Assembly (NCBI GenBank): GCA_050247075.1
Contig: JBFWUW010000021.1
Location: forward strand, 27,115 to 91,114
Length of the DNA: 64,000 nucleotides
Direction of reading: 5' to 3'
From: JBFWUW01 sp050247075
Lineage (GTDB): Bacteria; Planctomycetota; Planctomycetia; Pirellulales; JBFWUW01
This document shows positions 56,374 through 64,000 of the stretch, in pieces. The position numbers and the translations under genes are program-made. Each line of letters begins with the position of its first letter. The first letter of the stretch is position 1. The notes beneath the pieces are model-generated. The model was given only the letters and a program-made list of their open reading frames with translations, made no database searches and had not been told where the DNA came from.

Positions 56374-58404
56374 ATGAATGCCATGCATGAAAGAAGTGTC
56401 AGGAACCGTTTGTCGCGGCTGTTGATGGCCGCGCTGTTGTTAATGGGGGAAGGTCTTGGGATGTCGCTACGGGCCGAGGAACCGGTCGACCCGCAACGGC
56501 CCGCGGCAATTAAGACCGCGGAAGTGCCGGCTGTTCCACCGGAGCTGTTGGCGCGGCTGGCCCGCTATCAAAATGTGCGGCACGCGGCCTTCATGGGCTG
56601 GCAACAACAGGGGCAAGGCATTCTGGTCCGCACGCGCTTCGGCAACTCTTCGCAACTCCACCGGGTTTACCAGCCAGGCGGAAGGCGCGAGCAGATCACG
56701 TTTTTTGACGAGCCGGTCGGCGGCGGCTTTTTGCCCGAGGCTGACGACGGCGCGATTTTGCTCTCGATGAGCCAAGGGGGGAACGAGAACAACCAGATTT
56801 ATTTGTTCGACGCCCAACACCACCAGACCACGCTGCTGACGGATGGCAAGTCGCGCAATTCGTGGGGCGCGGTACTGCACGACGGATCGAAGATGATCGT
56901 GCATAGCAACCGCCGCAACGGACGCGACACCGACCTGTACGTGGCCAACCCGCGAAAGCCCGACTCGCTGGAGATGCTGATGGAAGTCAGCAACGAGTTT
57001 TGGTCGGCCGTCGATTGGTCGCGCGACGGCCGCCGCCTGGCCCTGCAGCGAACGGTCTCGGCCAACGAGTCTTATCCGGCGCTGTTTGACTTGGAACAAA
57101 AGAAACTGCGCCCCTTGCCGCTACCCGGACGCAAGGCAACCGCCGATGCGGCCGGCGCGGATGACGAACGAGTGGCGGTCGATAATCTGACGTTTTCGCC
57201 CGACGGGGAGTCGTTGTATCTGTCGCTCGACGCGCGGGGCGAGTTTAGCGAACTGGCCCGGCTGGACCTGCAAACCGATGAATACGAATGGCTGGCCCCC
57301 GATATTCATTGGGACATCCGCGATATTGAAGTCGATCCAGCGACTGGCACCTTGGCCTTTACCACCAACGAAGACGGCATCAGCAAATTGTATCTCTTGA
57401 AGAAGAACGAGCAGGCCAAGAAGGGTTGGGAACGCAAGCTACTGCCCACGCCGCTGGGCTTTATCGTGGGATTGGAGTTTTCGCCCGACGGTGAGCAGCT
57501 TGGTTTTTCGCTAGTCCGGCCCGATGCCCCAGCCGACGCCTTCTCGTTGAGGTTGGCTGACGAGCAACTGACGCAATGGACCTTTAGCGAGGCGGGCGAT
57601 CTTGACCCGGCCAGCTTTGTAACCCCCACACGGATTGCTTATCCCACCTTCGACGACCGCCAAATTCCCGCCTGGATCTATCGCCCCAAGTCGGCATCGC
57701 CCACCAACAAGGCACCCGTGCTAATTAACATTCATGGCGGGCCCGAGGGGCAGTACGAACCGTATTTTTCCGGTGAGACGCAACATTACGTGGGCGAATT
57801 GGGGCTGGCCGTGATTTATCCCAACGTCCGTGGATCGGCCGGCTACGGCAAGACGTACCTCAAGCTGGACAATGCCGAACTGCGCGAAGACAGCGTTCGC
57901 GATATTGGGGCCTTGTTGGACTGGATTGGCCAGCAGCCCGATCTCGACCCGCGGCGTGTGGCGGTGGTGGGGGGGTCTTACGGCGGCTACATGGTGCTGG
58001 CTTCGCTGGTGCATTACAGCGACCGCATCAAGGCGGGCATCGACGTGGTGGGGATCGCCAACTTCATCACCTTTTTGGAGCGGACCAGCCCCTACCGGCA
58101 AGATCTGCGGCGGGTGGAGTACGGCGACGAGCGCGACCCCGAAATGCGAAAAGTCTTCGAGCGGATCAACCCTTCTAGCAATGCCGACAAGATCCGCTCG
58201 GCGCTATTGGTGGTGCATGGCGTGAACGACCCCCGGGTGCCGTTCTTCGAGGCCGAACAGATCGCCGAGAAGGTCCGCGCCGGCGGCCGCCCGGTATGGA
58301 CCGTCTACGCCGAGAACGAAGGGCACGGCTTTGCCAAGAAGGACAACCGCGACTACCTGACGGCGGTCGAGGTGATGTTCCTCAAGCAGCATTTGGGGTT
58401 GTAG
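56374..58404 (+). CDS. Exported S9 family prolyl oligopeptidase-like peptidase
   Basis: The product is about 676 residues. The N-terminal hydrophobic leader (LSRLLMAALLLM) implies export. A beta-propeller domain follows (about 45-400, FSPDGESLYLSL-type blades), then an alpha/beta-hydrolase domain. The triad is Ser535 (GGSYGGYM), Asp619 (GVNDPRVP) and His651 (NEGHGFA). It resembles acylaminoacyl/dipeptidyl peptidases of the S9C type and should degrade short peptides outside the cytoplasm. The start is chosen at 56374; GTG at 56350 and ATG at 56383 are also possible. Confidence 0.88.
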   Translation: MNAMHERSVRNRLSRLLMAALLLMGEGLGMSLRAEEPVDPQRPAAIKTAEVPAVPPELLARLARYQNVRHAAFMGWQQQGQGILVRTRFGNSSQLHRVYQPGGRREQITFFDEPVGGGFLPEADDGAILLSMSQGGNENNQIYLFDAQHHQTTLLTDGKSRNSWGAVLHDGSKMIVHSNRRNGRDTDLYVANPRKPDSLEMLMEVSNEFWSAVDWSRDGRRLALQRTVSANESYPALFDLEQKKLRPLPLPGRKATADAAGADDERVAVDNLTFSPDGESLYLSLDARGEFSELARLDLQTDEYEWLAPDIHWDIRDIEVDPATGTLAFTTNEDGISKLYLLKKNEQAKKGWERKLLPTPLGFIVGLEFSPDGEQLGFSLVRPDAPADAFSLRLADEQLTQWTFSEAGDLDPASFVTPTRIAYPTFDDRQIPAWIYRPKSASPTNKAPVLINIHGGPEGQYEPYFSGETQHYVGELGLAVIYPNVRGSAGYGKTYLKLDNAELREDSVRDIGALLDWIGQQPDLDPRRVAVVGGSYGGYMVLASLVHYSDRIKAGIDVVGIANFITFLERTSPYRQDLRRVEYGDERDPEMRKVFERINPSSNADKIRSALLVVHGVNDPRVPFFEAEQIAEKVRAGGRPVWTVYAENEGHGFAKKDNRDYLTAVEVMFLKQHLGL

Positions 58405-58426
58405 AAAGCAGCCCTGTCGTTGGAGT

Positions 58427-58497
58427 TGTAGGAGGCGATTCCATCGCCGATGGCCGCGTGCGATGACGTGCCATCGGCGGTGGAATCGCCTCCTACA
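58427..58497. repeat. REP-like palindrome (27-bp arms)
   Basis: The left arm at 58427-58453 and right arm at 58471-58497 are reverse complements except for one base, with a 17-base loop. It lies between the S9 peptidase and carotenoid oxygenase genes. A 23-base half-copy of the right arm is at 6317-6339. Confidence 0.85.
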
Positions 58498-58525
58498 AAC
58501 GAACTCTCGCTCCCATCGAACTGCC

Positions 58526-59983
58526 ATGTCTGGTTCCACGGAAATCGAAATCGCCGCGCAATCCTCCCGTGTTCCCTTGCACGCACTGGGTTTTCGCACG
58601 CAAGAGCATGAGGTCGCCATCGACCGCCTGCCGGTGCAGGGGAATATTCCGGCGTGGCTGCGCGGCACGCTGCTGCGGAATGGGCCGGCGAAGTTTGAAA
58701 TCGGCGGCAAGCCGCTCAAGCATTGGTTTGACGGGTTGGCCATGCTGCACAAGTTTTCCCTTAGGGATGGCCAGGTTTCCTACGCCAATCGCTTCTTGCG
58801 CAGCCATACCTATCAAGAGTCGCTGCGCACCGGGCGGATTTCCGCCGCGCAGTTTGCCAGCGATCCTTGCCGTTCGTTGTTCCGCCGGGTGATGTCTTTG
58901 TTCGTGCCGCGGCCCACCGACAACGCCAGCGTCAGTATTACTCGGCTGGCTAACCGCGTGCTGGCGATGACCGAAACGCCTCTTCCCGTGGAGTTCGACC
59001 CGCGTACCTTGGAAACGGTGGGGCTGTTGAACTTTGACGATAAGCTGGCCGGGCACCTTTCGACGGCCCACCCGCATTACGACGCGGCGACGGGTGAGAC
59101 GTTCAATTACCTGACGCGGTTCTCTTACCGCAGCGAATACCAGGTGTACCGCGTGGCCAGCGGCCAAACCCGGCGCGAGGTGTTCTCTCGCCAGAAGACG
59201 CGCGAACCGTCGTACATGCATAGTTTTGCCCTGACACCGCGGTACGTGGTGCTGACGCAGTTTCCGCTGGTCGTGCGGCCGTTGCCGGCGTTGCTCAGCG
59301 GCAAGGCATTCATTGAAAACTACCGTTGGCAGCCGCAACGCGGCACACGGCTGCTGGTGTTTGAACGCGACGGTGGCCGGCTTCGCGGTGAGTACGATGC
59401 CCCGCCCCTGATGGCCTTTCACCATATCGACGCCTGGGAACGGGGCGACGAACTTTGGATGGACCTGGCGGCCTATGATGATGCCTCCATCATTCAGTCG
59501 CTCTATTTGGATCGGCTGCAAGCCGGCGAACGTCGCTACGAGCGGGCCAGTCTACGGCGCCTGCGGCTGCCGTTGGCGGGGCGAGAGGCAACCTGCGACA
59601 TCGTCAGCAGCCAGTCAATTGAACTGCCGCGGATCGACCCGCGACGGCAACAGCAAGCGTATCGTTATGCCTATGGCGTAAGCATTGGCCCGATCGGCGC
59701 GGCCGAGTTTAGCGACCAACTCGTCAAGACCGATGTGGACAGCGGGACGACGCGAACCTGGCGCGAGGCGGACTGCTTTCCGGGCGAGCCGGTCTTTGTT
59801 CCCGCACCCGACTCCGCTGTCGAGGATGCCGGCGTTGTCTTGTCGGTCGTCCTGGACGGCCGCGATGGCTGCTCATTCTTGTTGCTGCTCGATGCCTCCT
59901 CGTTTACGGAAATCGCGCGGGCCGCCGTGCCGCAACACATTCCGTTTGGCTTTCACGGAGACTTCTTCAGCGATGGCCTGTAG
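58526..59983 (+). CDS. Carotenoid oxygenase (retinal pigment epithelium/apocarotenoid dioxygenase family)
   Basis: The product is 485 residues, a seven-bladed propeller non-haem Fe(II) dioxygenase. The four iron-binding His are in AHPHYD, YMHSFAL, AFHHIDAW and FHGDFF (last one at the C-terminus), with family motif GNIPAWLRGTLLRNGP at the N-terminus. Members cleave carotenoids or stilbenes to aldehydes. ATG at 58526 lies after the palindrome; the longer frame from 58463 reads through it and is rejected. No carotenoid biosynthesis gene is adjacent. Confidence 0.92.
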   Translation: MSGSTEIEIAAQSSRVPLHALGFRTQEHEVAIDRLPVQGNIPAWLRGTLLRNGPAKFEIGGKPLKHWFDGLAMLHKFSLRDGQVSYANRFLRSHTYQESLRTGRISAAQFASDPCRSLFRRVMSLFVPRPTDNASVSITRLANRVLAMTETPLPVEFDPRTLETVGLLNFDDKLAGHLSTAHPHYDAATGETFNYLTRFSYRSEYQVYRVASGQTRREVFSRQKTREPSYMHSFALTPRYVVLTQFPLVVRPLPALLSGKAFIENYRWQPQRGTRLLVFERDGGRLRGEYDAPPLMAFHHIDAWERGDELWMDLAAYDDASIIQSLYLDRLQAGERRYERASLRRLRLPLAGREATCDIVSSQSIELPRIDPRRQQQAYRYAYGVSIGPIGAAEFSDQLVKTDVDSGTTRTWREADCFPGEPVFVPAPDSAVEDAGVVLSVVLDGRDGCSFLLLLDASSFTEIARAAVPQHIPFGFHGDFFSDGL

Positions 59984-60107
59984 GAGCCGCCCAAATGCCT
60001 GAACGGTGGGCACGGTCCCTACCCTGACTTACGGGAATGGGCTACGATACGCGGAATAGCACTTGGGGACGAACTAATTCACAAACACGAATTGTAGTGA
60101 GCCAAGC

Positions 60108-60644
60108 ATGACCGCTAATCGCAAGGCCGAGGTCGATGGCGCCGTGGCCGGACTGGACTTCAAGAAGAACAACTACCAGGTCGAGCTCGATACCAGCATG
60201 GGCAAGATCACCATTGATCTGCACCCGGACTTGGCCCCAGGCCATTGCCAGAACCTGCTGGGGCTGGCCAAGATTGGCTACTACAACGGCGTGGTGTTTC
60301 ACCGCGTTATCAAGGGCTTTATGATCCAGGGGGGCTGCCCCCAAGGGACCGGCACCGGCGGGCCGGGCTATCAGATCAAGGCCGAGTTCAACGCCACCCC
60401 GCACGAGCCGGGCACGCTCTCCATGGCCCGCACCACCGACCCTAATTCGGCTGGCTCGCAGTTCTTTCTCTGCCTAGAGCGCGTGCCGCACCTCGATAAG
60501 CAGTACACGGCGTTCGGAAAGACCGCCGACGCCGACAGCCTGGCCGTGGTCAAAGCCATTGGCAATGTCCCCACCGGGTCGGGCGACCGGCCCAAGCAAC
60601 CGGTGACCATCAAGACAGCGCGGGTGATTGAAACCGCGAAGTAA
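60108..60644 (+). CDS. Cyclophilin-type peptidyl-prolyl isomerase
   Basis: The product is 178 residues, a single-domain cyclophilin that speeds cis-trans isomerisation of proline bonds. The active-site segments are FHRVIKGFMIQGGCP (Arg and Phe), GTGTGGPG, SQFFLCL and YTAFGK. There is no signal peptide, so it is probably cytoplasmic. The stop codon TAA (60642-60644) is the first base triplet of an inverted repeat that fills the gap to the convergent gene. Confidence 0.95.
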   Translation: MTANRKAEVDGAVAGLDFKKNNYQVELDTSMGKITIDLHPDLAPGHCQNLLGLAKIGYYNGVVFHRVIKGFMIQGGCPQGTGTGGPGYQIKAEFNATPHEPGTLSMARTTDPNSAGSQFFLCLERVPHLDKQYTAFGKTADADSLAVVKAIGNVPTGSGDRPKQPVTIKTARVIETAK

Positions 60645-60792
60645 TGTGGGACAAGCGGATATCGGTTATTCCAGTCGAGTACGATTTATCCGCGATGTCC
60701 CACCAAATGCGGCCGCCATCGCCAGTCATCGTGGGACATCGCGGGTGAATCGGTTTCAATTGGCCGAGCAAAATTCCGCGTGTCCCACATTA
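60642..60792. repeat. Two tandem GTGGGACA palindromes between convergent genes
   Basis: Hairpin 1 spans 60646-60703 and hairpin 2 60731-60788; each has ~16-base imperfect arms beginning GTGGGACA and ending TGTCCCAC. The whole 150-bp block also has TAATGTGGGACA / TGTCCCACATTA at its ends. A related palindrome lies at 47198-47248. It occupies the entire gap between two convergent genes and may end transcription in both directions. Confidence 0.75.
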
Positions 60793-60795
60793 CGC

Positions 60796-61959
60796 CTATT
60801 TCGCCAAAAATTGCCGCTTGTCGAATCCCGCCAGAAAGACTTTGCACACGCCATCCTCGTGCTGGCTGTAGTAGGCACACAAGATTTCGTCCGCCGTTTC
60901 AATCAAGAACGGGTACGAGCAATCGCCCAGGCTATCGACAACGGCCCACGGCTGGAATTGCCGGTCGGCGGTAAAGCGATAGATGGCGGCGTACGAGCGG
61001 CGGCCGTCGAAGACCTTGGGATTGGCGAGAACTTCCGGATTGTCGCCGCTGTAATTCGACCGCGTGGCCAAAAACGTCTGGCCTCCCAGTTCAAAGTAGT
61101 GCTCTCCTTCGGCGATCCCCTCGCGGTCGGTGATATCCCAATCGGTGTAGGGGGGCCGCGCCACGGCGACGGAACAAGTCTTGCCATATTTGCGGCGGAT
61201 CAGAATCACCATCGTTCCGTCGGGTTCAAATCGCAGCGTCGATTCGCTGGCGTTGTTGAACGGGGCGACCGTTGAGACTTTCTCCCAGTTCAATCCGTCG
61301 GCCGATTTGATCAGGTCGATCCGCCGTTCGGGACTACTCCCTTTGTGCGGAATGGCGTGCGGGGGTGCCCAGAACGTTTTGGTGCGCGGGTCGTGCATGA
61401 CTCCCCATAAGTAGAATGGTGCTTGATAGGCTGGCTGGCCGGCGCTCCAGTTGCTGCCATCGCGGCTGGTATGTACCCGCGTCTGGCGGTCCTGCTCGTT
61501 GAACTGATAGGCAAACAGCGTCTCGCCGACGGCCACGTATTCCGGCACCGACTCGCCCTCCAAGGCCGTAACGGGCTGCCACGACCGGCCGTCGTCGCTG
61601 CTGCGAAGGGTGGCCAACAGGCCGCTCCCCTCGAGCTGTTTGCCACGGTGTCCGTCGCCGTGATAGAAGGTCAGCAACAGATCGCCCTGAAAGCGGACCA
61701 TGACTGGCCAGGCCCCCAGGTCGGTCATGGCCCGCGTCCACTGGGGGCGGAGCAGGCCGGTGACTGCGTCGGAGGTAATCACCTTCAACGTCCGTTCGCC
61801 GGGCCGATGTTGATGAATCGCGGGAAATCCGGCGAAGCGGTCTGGTTCGTCACCAACGGCCAGGCTGGCAAATGGCACGGCTAATGTGCCGGCGGCAATT
61901 AGCAGCGTAGTCCACAACCGATCGCGGGTGAGCGGAAGCGCGCATGGTAAAGCAGGCAT
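60796..61959 (-). CDS. Exported sialidase-like (BNR/Asp-box) protein
   Basis: The product is 387 residues. A signal peptide (hydrophobic stretch about 15-32, ending LAVGDEP) is followed by a six-bladed propeller with Asp-box motifs (SSDDGRSW, SRDGSNW, KSADGLNW). Catalytic Arg/Tyr triads of true sialidases are not clearly present, so the substrate is uncertain; it may be a glycan-binding or hydrolytic protein. The gene is convergent with the cyclophilin. Confidence 0.8.
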   Translation of the reverse strand: MPALPCALPLTRDRLWTTLLIAAGTLAVPFASLAVGDEPDRFAGFPAIHQHRPGERTLKVITSDAVTGLLRPQWTRAMTDLGAWPVMVRFQGDLLLTFYHGDGHRGKQLEGSGLLATLRSSDDGRSWQPVTALEGESVPEYVAVGETLFAYQFNEQDRQTRVHTSRDGSNWSAGQPAYQAPFYLWGVMHDPRTKTFWAPPHAIPHKGSSPERRIDLIKSADGLNWEKVSTVAPFNNASESTLRFEPDGTMVILIRRKYGKTCSVAVARPPYTDWDITDREGIAEGEHYFELGGQTFLATRSNYSGDNPEVLANPKVFDGRRSYAAIYRFTADRQFQPWAVVDSLGDCSYPFLIETADEILCAYYSQHEDGVCKVFLAGFDKRQFLAK

Positions 61960-62262
61960 GGCTGGGGCCTTTCGCGATGTAGTTGCAGGGCAGAATAGCC
62001 GCGAGCGGACAAGAGTTGACGGGCCGCCATTGCGCTTATCTTAGTACCAAGCCGCCGAGAATTGTACAAGCCGCCGTGGCCAGAACGGCGGGTGCCAGGG
62101 TCAGTAGCGAAGCGAATGGCCGAACAAAGTTGATGATCTAACAGGGTTGCCCTGGGGTAGCCTCCATCGGCTGTTCTGGTTGGAAAGCCAACTCCGCTGG
62201 GTTTTCCAGGCGGTCAGACGCCAGCCACCCATTTCCCAGCCGCGCCGGCCCTTTTTCATCCG
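61960..62262. other. Intergenic region
   Basis: 303 bases between the start of the sialidase-like gene and the end of the small membrane protein gene, both on the minus strand. I see no gene, repeat or clear terminator; the sialidase-like promoter must lie here. Confidence 0.4.
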
Positions 62263-62670
62263 TCATCCTTGGCCCGTGGCTGCCAGTGTGAAGAGCCCGG
62301 TGAGATAGACTTGGGCCAACACGAAGAGGACATCGAGAGCGCGATAGCGCCGCCGTACTTCTTGGTCGTAGTAGAACAACTGCAGCACCAGCCGCAGGCC
62401 CCAAAACAACGCCAGGAATCCGCTGCAACACTGGCCCATTTGCGACCCGCCCGCCAGGTCGCCGGAAAATGCAAAGCAGAGCATGGCAAACCCGGCCAGG
62501 GTCAGTTCCAGAAAGACGTTTTGCACCCAGAAGACTTCGCGGACCACGGCGGAAACCTGTTGCATATTCTGGCGGTAATGGAACATGCGGACGGCAAACA
62601 AGTTGGCCGAGGCGATCAACAAGTGCAGCCCGCCGGCGATCCAAAACAGCCACGGTGCCGCAACGTTCAT
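62263..62670 (-). CDS. Four-helix membrane protein, unknown function
   Basis: The product is 135 residues with four hydrophobic helices (about 6-26, 50-70, 80-100 and 112-130) and short polar loops (RMFHYRQNMQQ; YYDQEVRRRYR). No family recognised with confidence. The start is only 3 bases after the stop of the esterase gene, so the two are co-transcribed. A longer frame on the same strand (62138-62761) overlaps it in a different register and looks non-coding. Confidence 0.75.
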   Translation of the reverse strand: MNVAAPWLFWIAGGLHLLIASANLFAVRMFHYRQNMQQVSAVVREVFWVQNVFLELTLAGFAMLCFAFSGDLAGGSQMGQCCSGFLALFWGLRLVLQLFYYDQEVRRRYRALDVLFVLAQVYLTGLFTLAATGQG

Positions 62671-62673
62671 CGC

Positions 62674-63543
62674 TCATTCCTCCACTTTGTCGGTTTCGCT
62701 CTTCTCCAGCAACAACTCCACGGCCTCGGTAATCCAACCGCCGTGCCACACATGGGGACAACGGGGGCCGTCGCGGTATTTATGCGGAATTTTCAGTTTG
62801 TCCAGCAAGGCATGGGCCTGTCGGTGGTGCTGTCGAAAGTTGTCGTAGCCCGTCAGGATTAGTCGGGGCTCACCCGCCAGGGCGTCTGCTTGGGCCGCCA
62901 ACAGCGTGGAGACACGGTAGCGTTGAAAGTTTTGTTCGTCTCCCATGATGGGAGTGTTGCCGTAGCCGCCCATTTTTTCCATCATCAGCGGAGCATCCCA
63001 AGCCGCGGCTTTGCCAAAGAGTTTTGAGTGCCGCAGCAACAGGCTCCAAGCCCCCCAACCGGATTTGCTGAAGCCCAGTAACAGCCGCCCCTGGAGGCTG
63101 GCCTCGGCGGGGTAATTCATTTCAACAAACGGGATGACCACCTCGACCAGGTACGACTCTTGCCGGATCGTCGGCGTGGCCGGGTGGTCGGCATACCACG
63201 GCAAGTGCGAAAAAGTCGGTGCCACGAAGATCGCCTTCCGCTGGTTATGCAGATCAAGCCGGGCAATCTCCGGGAGGCCCCGGCCAAAGCGGTGTTCCTC
63301 GCCCGCTTCGACCGGCAGTACATACACCACCGGCAAACGCTGGCCAGGTGCGATTTCGTCGGGCAGCAACACGTGAATTTTGGTCGTGCCCGCCTGAAAT
63401 TCGCACTCCACGCGATGCACCAGAAAGCCGTGCTCATTCTTCTGGGCGGCGGAAATGACTGGTGGTGGATGGCCCGGCTCTTGCGCTACCAACTCTCCCG
63501 CGGCCCTCGTGATGAGAGTGACGACAAAAATTATCCGCGGCAT
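62674..63543 (-). CDS. Exported alpha/beta-hydrolase (esterase-like)
   Basis: The product is 289 residues. A weak signal peptide (IIFVVTLITRAAGELVAQ) precedes an alpha/beta-hydrolase of the esterase D/feruloyl-esterase-like type. The nucleophile Ser is in LLGFSKSGWGA, and the catalytic His is in HVWHGGW near the C-terminus. No strong hint of the acid residue. It may cleave ester bonds in the periplasm. Upstream partner of the small membrane protein gene. Confidence 0.75.
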   Translation of the reverse strand: MPRIIFVVTLITRAAGELVAQEPGHPPPVISAAQKNEHGFLVHRVECEFQAGTTKIHVLLPDEIAPGQRLPVVYVLPVEAGEEHRFGRGLPEIARLDLHNQRKAIFVAPTFSHLPWYADHPATPTIRQESYLVEVVIPFVEMNYPAEASLQGRLLLGFSKSGWGAWSLLLRHSKLFGKAAAWDAPLMMEKMGGYGNTPIMGDEQNFQRYRVSTLLAAQADALAGEPRLILTGYDNFRQHHRQAHALLDKLKIPHKYRDGPRCPHVWHGGWITEAVELLLEKSETDKVEE

Positions 63544-63665
63544 GGAACAAAGTCTCCGTCCAAGGGTATGGCTTTCCGCCTACGGTAACACGTAACCGAC
63601 GCGGCGTGCCATTCCATTTCAGGCACTTTTTTCCCCAAGCAGCCCTATCGCCGCGGCCACCCTGC

Positions 63666-63701
63666 TATTCATCCTTCTGCCTTTCCCCTTCCCTCTTTCC
63701 A
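63666..63701. repeat. CATCCTT/CCTTT low-complexity segment
   Basis: TTCATCCTTCTGCCTTTCCCCTTCCC is a degenerate relative of the CTTCATC blocks at about 12838 and 41262. It precedes the Uma2-like gene by about 80 bases. Confidence 0.45.
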
Positions 63702-63781
63702 TTGCCGCACACGGCGTTTACAGCCACAATAAAGTGTAGCTGCCGTCCCGCCCTGGCCGCATCATCCCTGAGCATTGCGAT

Positions 63782-64000
63782 ATGGCCACCACCGAAACCA
63801 TTTTGACCGCCGAGGAGTTCCTCCTGTTGCCGGACAATGGCGCGCTTTCCGAACTTTATCGAGGGCAGGTGATCGACATGAATCCTCCCTCGCCACGGCA
63901 CGGACAAATCTGTCACGAGATTAGTCTTATCGTGGGCGCTTTCGTCCGCGAACACGGGCTGGGGCGTTGCGTCAGCAATGATTCCGGCTTCATCACCGAG
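63782..64000 (+). CDS. Uma2-family (DUF820) putative endonuclease, truncated by window end
   Basis: Only the first 73 residues are in the window. MATTETILTAEEFLLLPDNG, then ELYRGQVIDMNPPSPRHGQICHEI, match the N-terminus of Uma2/DUF820 proteins, which have a PD-(D/E)XK-like nuclease fold; they are abundant in cyanobacteria and planctomycetes and of unsettled function. Full length should be about 190 residues. Confidence is limited by truncation. Confidence 0.8.
   Translation, partial: MATTETILTAEEFLLLPDNGALSELYRGQVIDMNPPSPRHGQICHEISLIVGAFVREHGLGRCVSNDSGFITE

Noticed and set aside
62138..62761. 207-codon minus-strand frame overlapping the four-helix protein gene
   Set aside because: Arg/Gly/Pro-rich composition without helices, while the overlapping frame has four clear membrane segments and tight spacing to the esterase gene.

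Overview
The window looks like a chromosome segment of a planctomycete, most likely of the Pirellulales/Pirellulaceae type. This is inferred from gene content rather than from a marker gene: an ECF sigma factor beside a very large Ser/Thr kinase, a YdjY-like lipoprotein, a DUF4838 secreted protein, repeated secretin-N-like (STN) domains, a 'FSIRSLLLVTLLVAV' type membrane anchor, PQQ-propeller, SGNH, sialidase-like and S9 exported proteins, and GC-rich DNA. No rRNA, tRNA, CRISPR array, insertion sequence or prophage was seen. The coding strand alternates in short blocks and many genes start with GTG or TTG.

Layout. 0.1-3.8 kb: two RNA-degradation genes (YhaM-like exonuclease, RNase R). 3.8-6.0 kb: an orphan sugar-binding lipoprotein, a small zinc-ribbon protein and a single-domain response regulator. 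6.5-10.4 kb: the succinate dehydrogenase operon sdhCAB. 10.5-15.4 kb: aspartate kinase, translationally coupled to a class I aldolase-like protein that has lost its catalytic residues, then an intact aldolase of the ADH-synthase/DhnA type, a STAS protein and an ATP-grasp protein. 15.4-21.8 kb: a signalling block of a Ser/Thr kinase, an ECF sigma factor and a 1,354-residue kinase-STAND ATPase-TPR fusion. 21.8-25.2 kb: small envelope proteins and a subtilisin carrying a prepilin-type N-terminus. 25.2-28.1 kb: a TrhO-pseudouridine synthase fusion and an aldo/keto reductase. 28.2-31.5 kb: a large secreted DUF4838 protein. 31.8-36.6 kb: a YhaO/YhaN (SbcCD-like) pair. 37.1-41.2 kb: two overlapping dynamin-like GTPase genes. 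41.4-43.6 kb: secreted PQQ-propeller and SGNH proteins. 43.9-45.6 kb: fabF and acpP. 46-53 kb: a YdjY-like lipoprotein, a 1,302-residue lipoprotein with STN-like modules and HEAT repeats, and a MORN/HEAT membrane protein. 53-55.8 kb: xseA, dapF, tadA. 55.9-60.6 kb: a VOC protein, an S9 peptidase, a carotenoid oxygenase and a cyclophilin. 60.8-63.5 kb: a sialidase-like protein, a small membrane protein and an esterase. A Uma2-type nuclease gene runs off the right edge.

The most unusual items are the aldolase pseudoenzyme next to aspartate kinase, the prepilin-subtilisin fusion, the tandem GTPases with membrane segments, the kinase-STAND-TPR protein, the STN-repeat lipoprotein, and several families of dispersed palindromic or low-complexity repeats. 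One of these repeats has become the C-terminal tail of SdhA.
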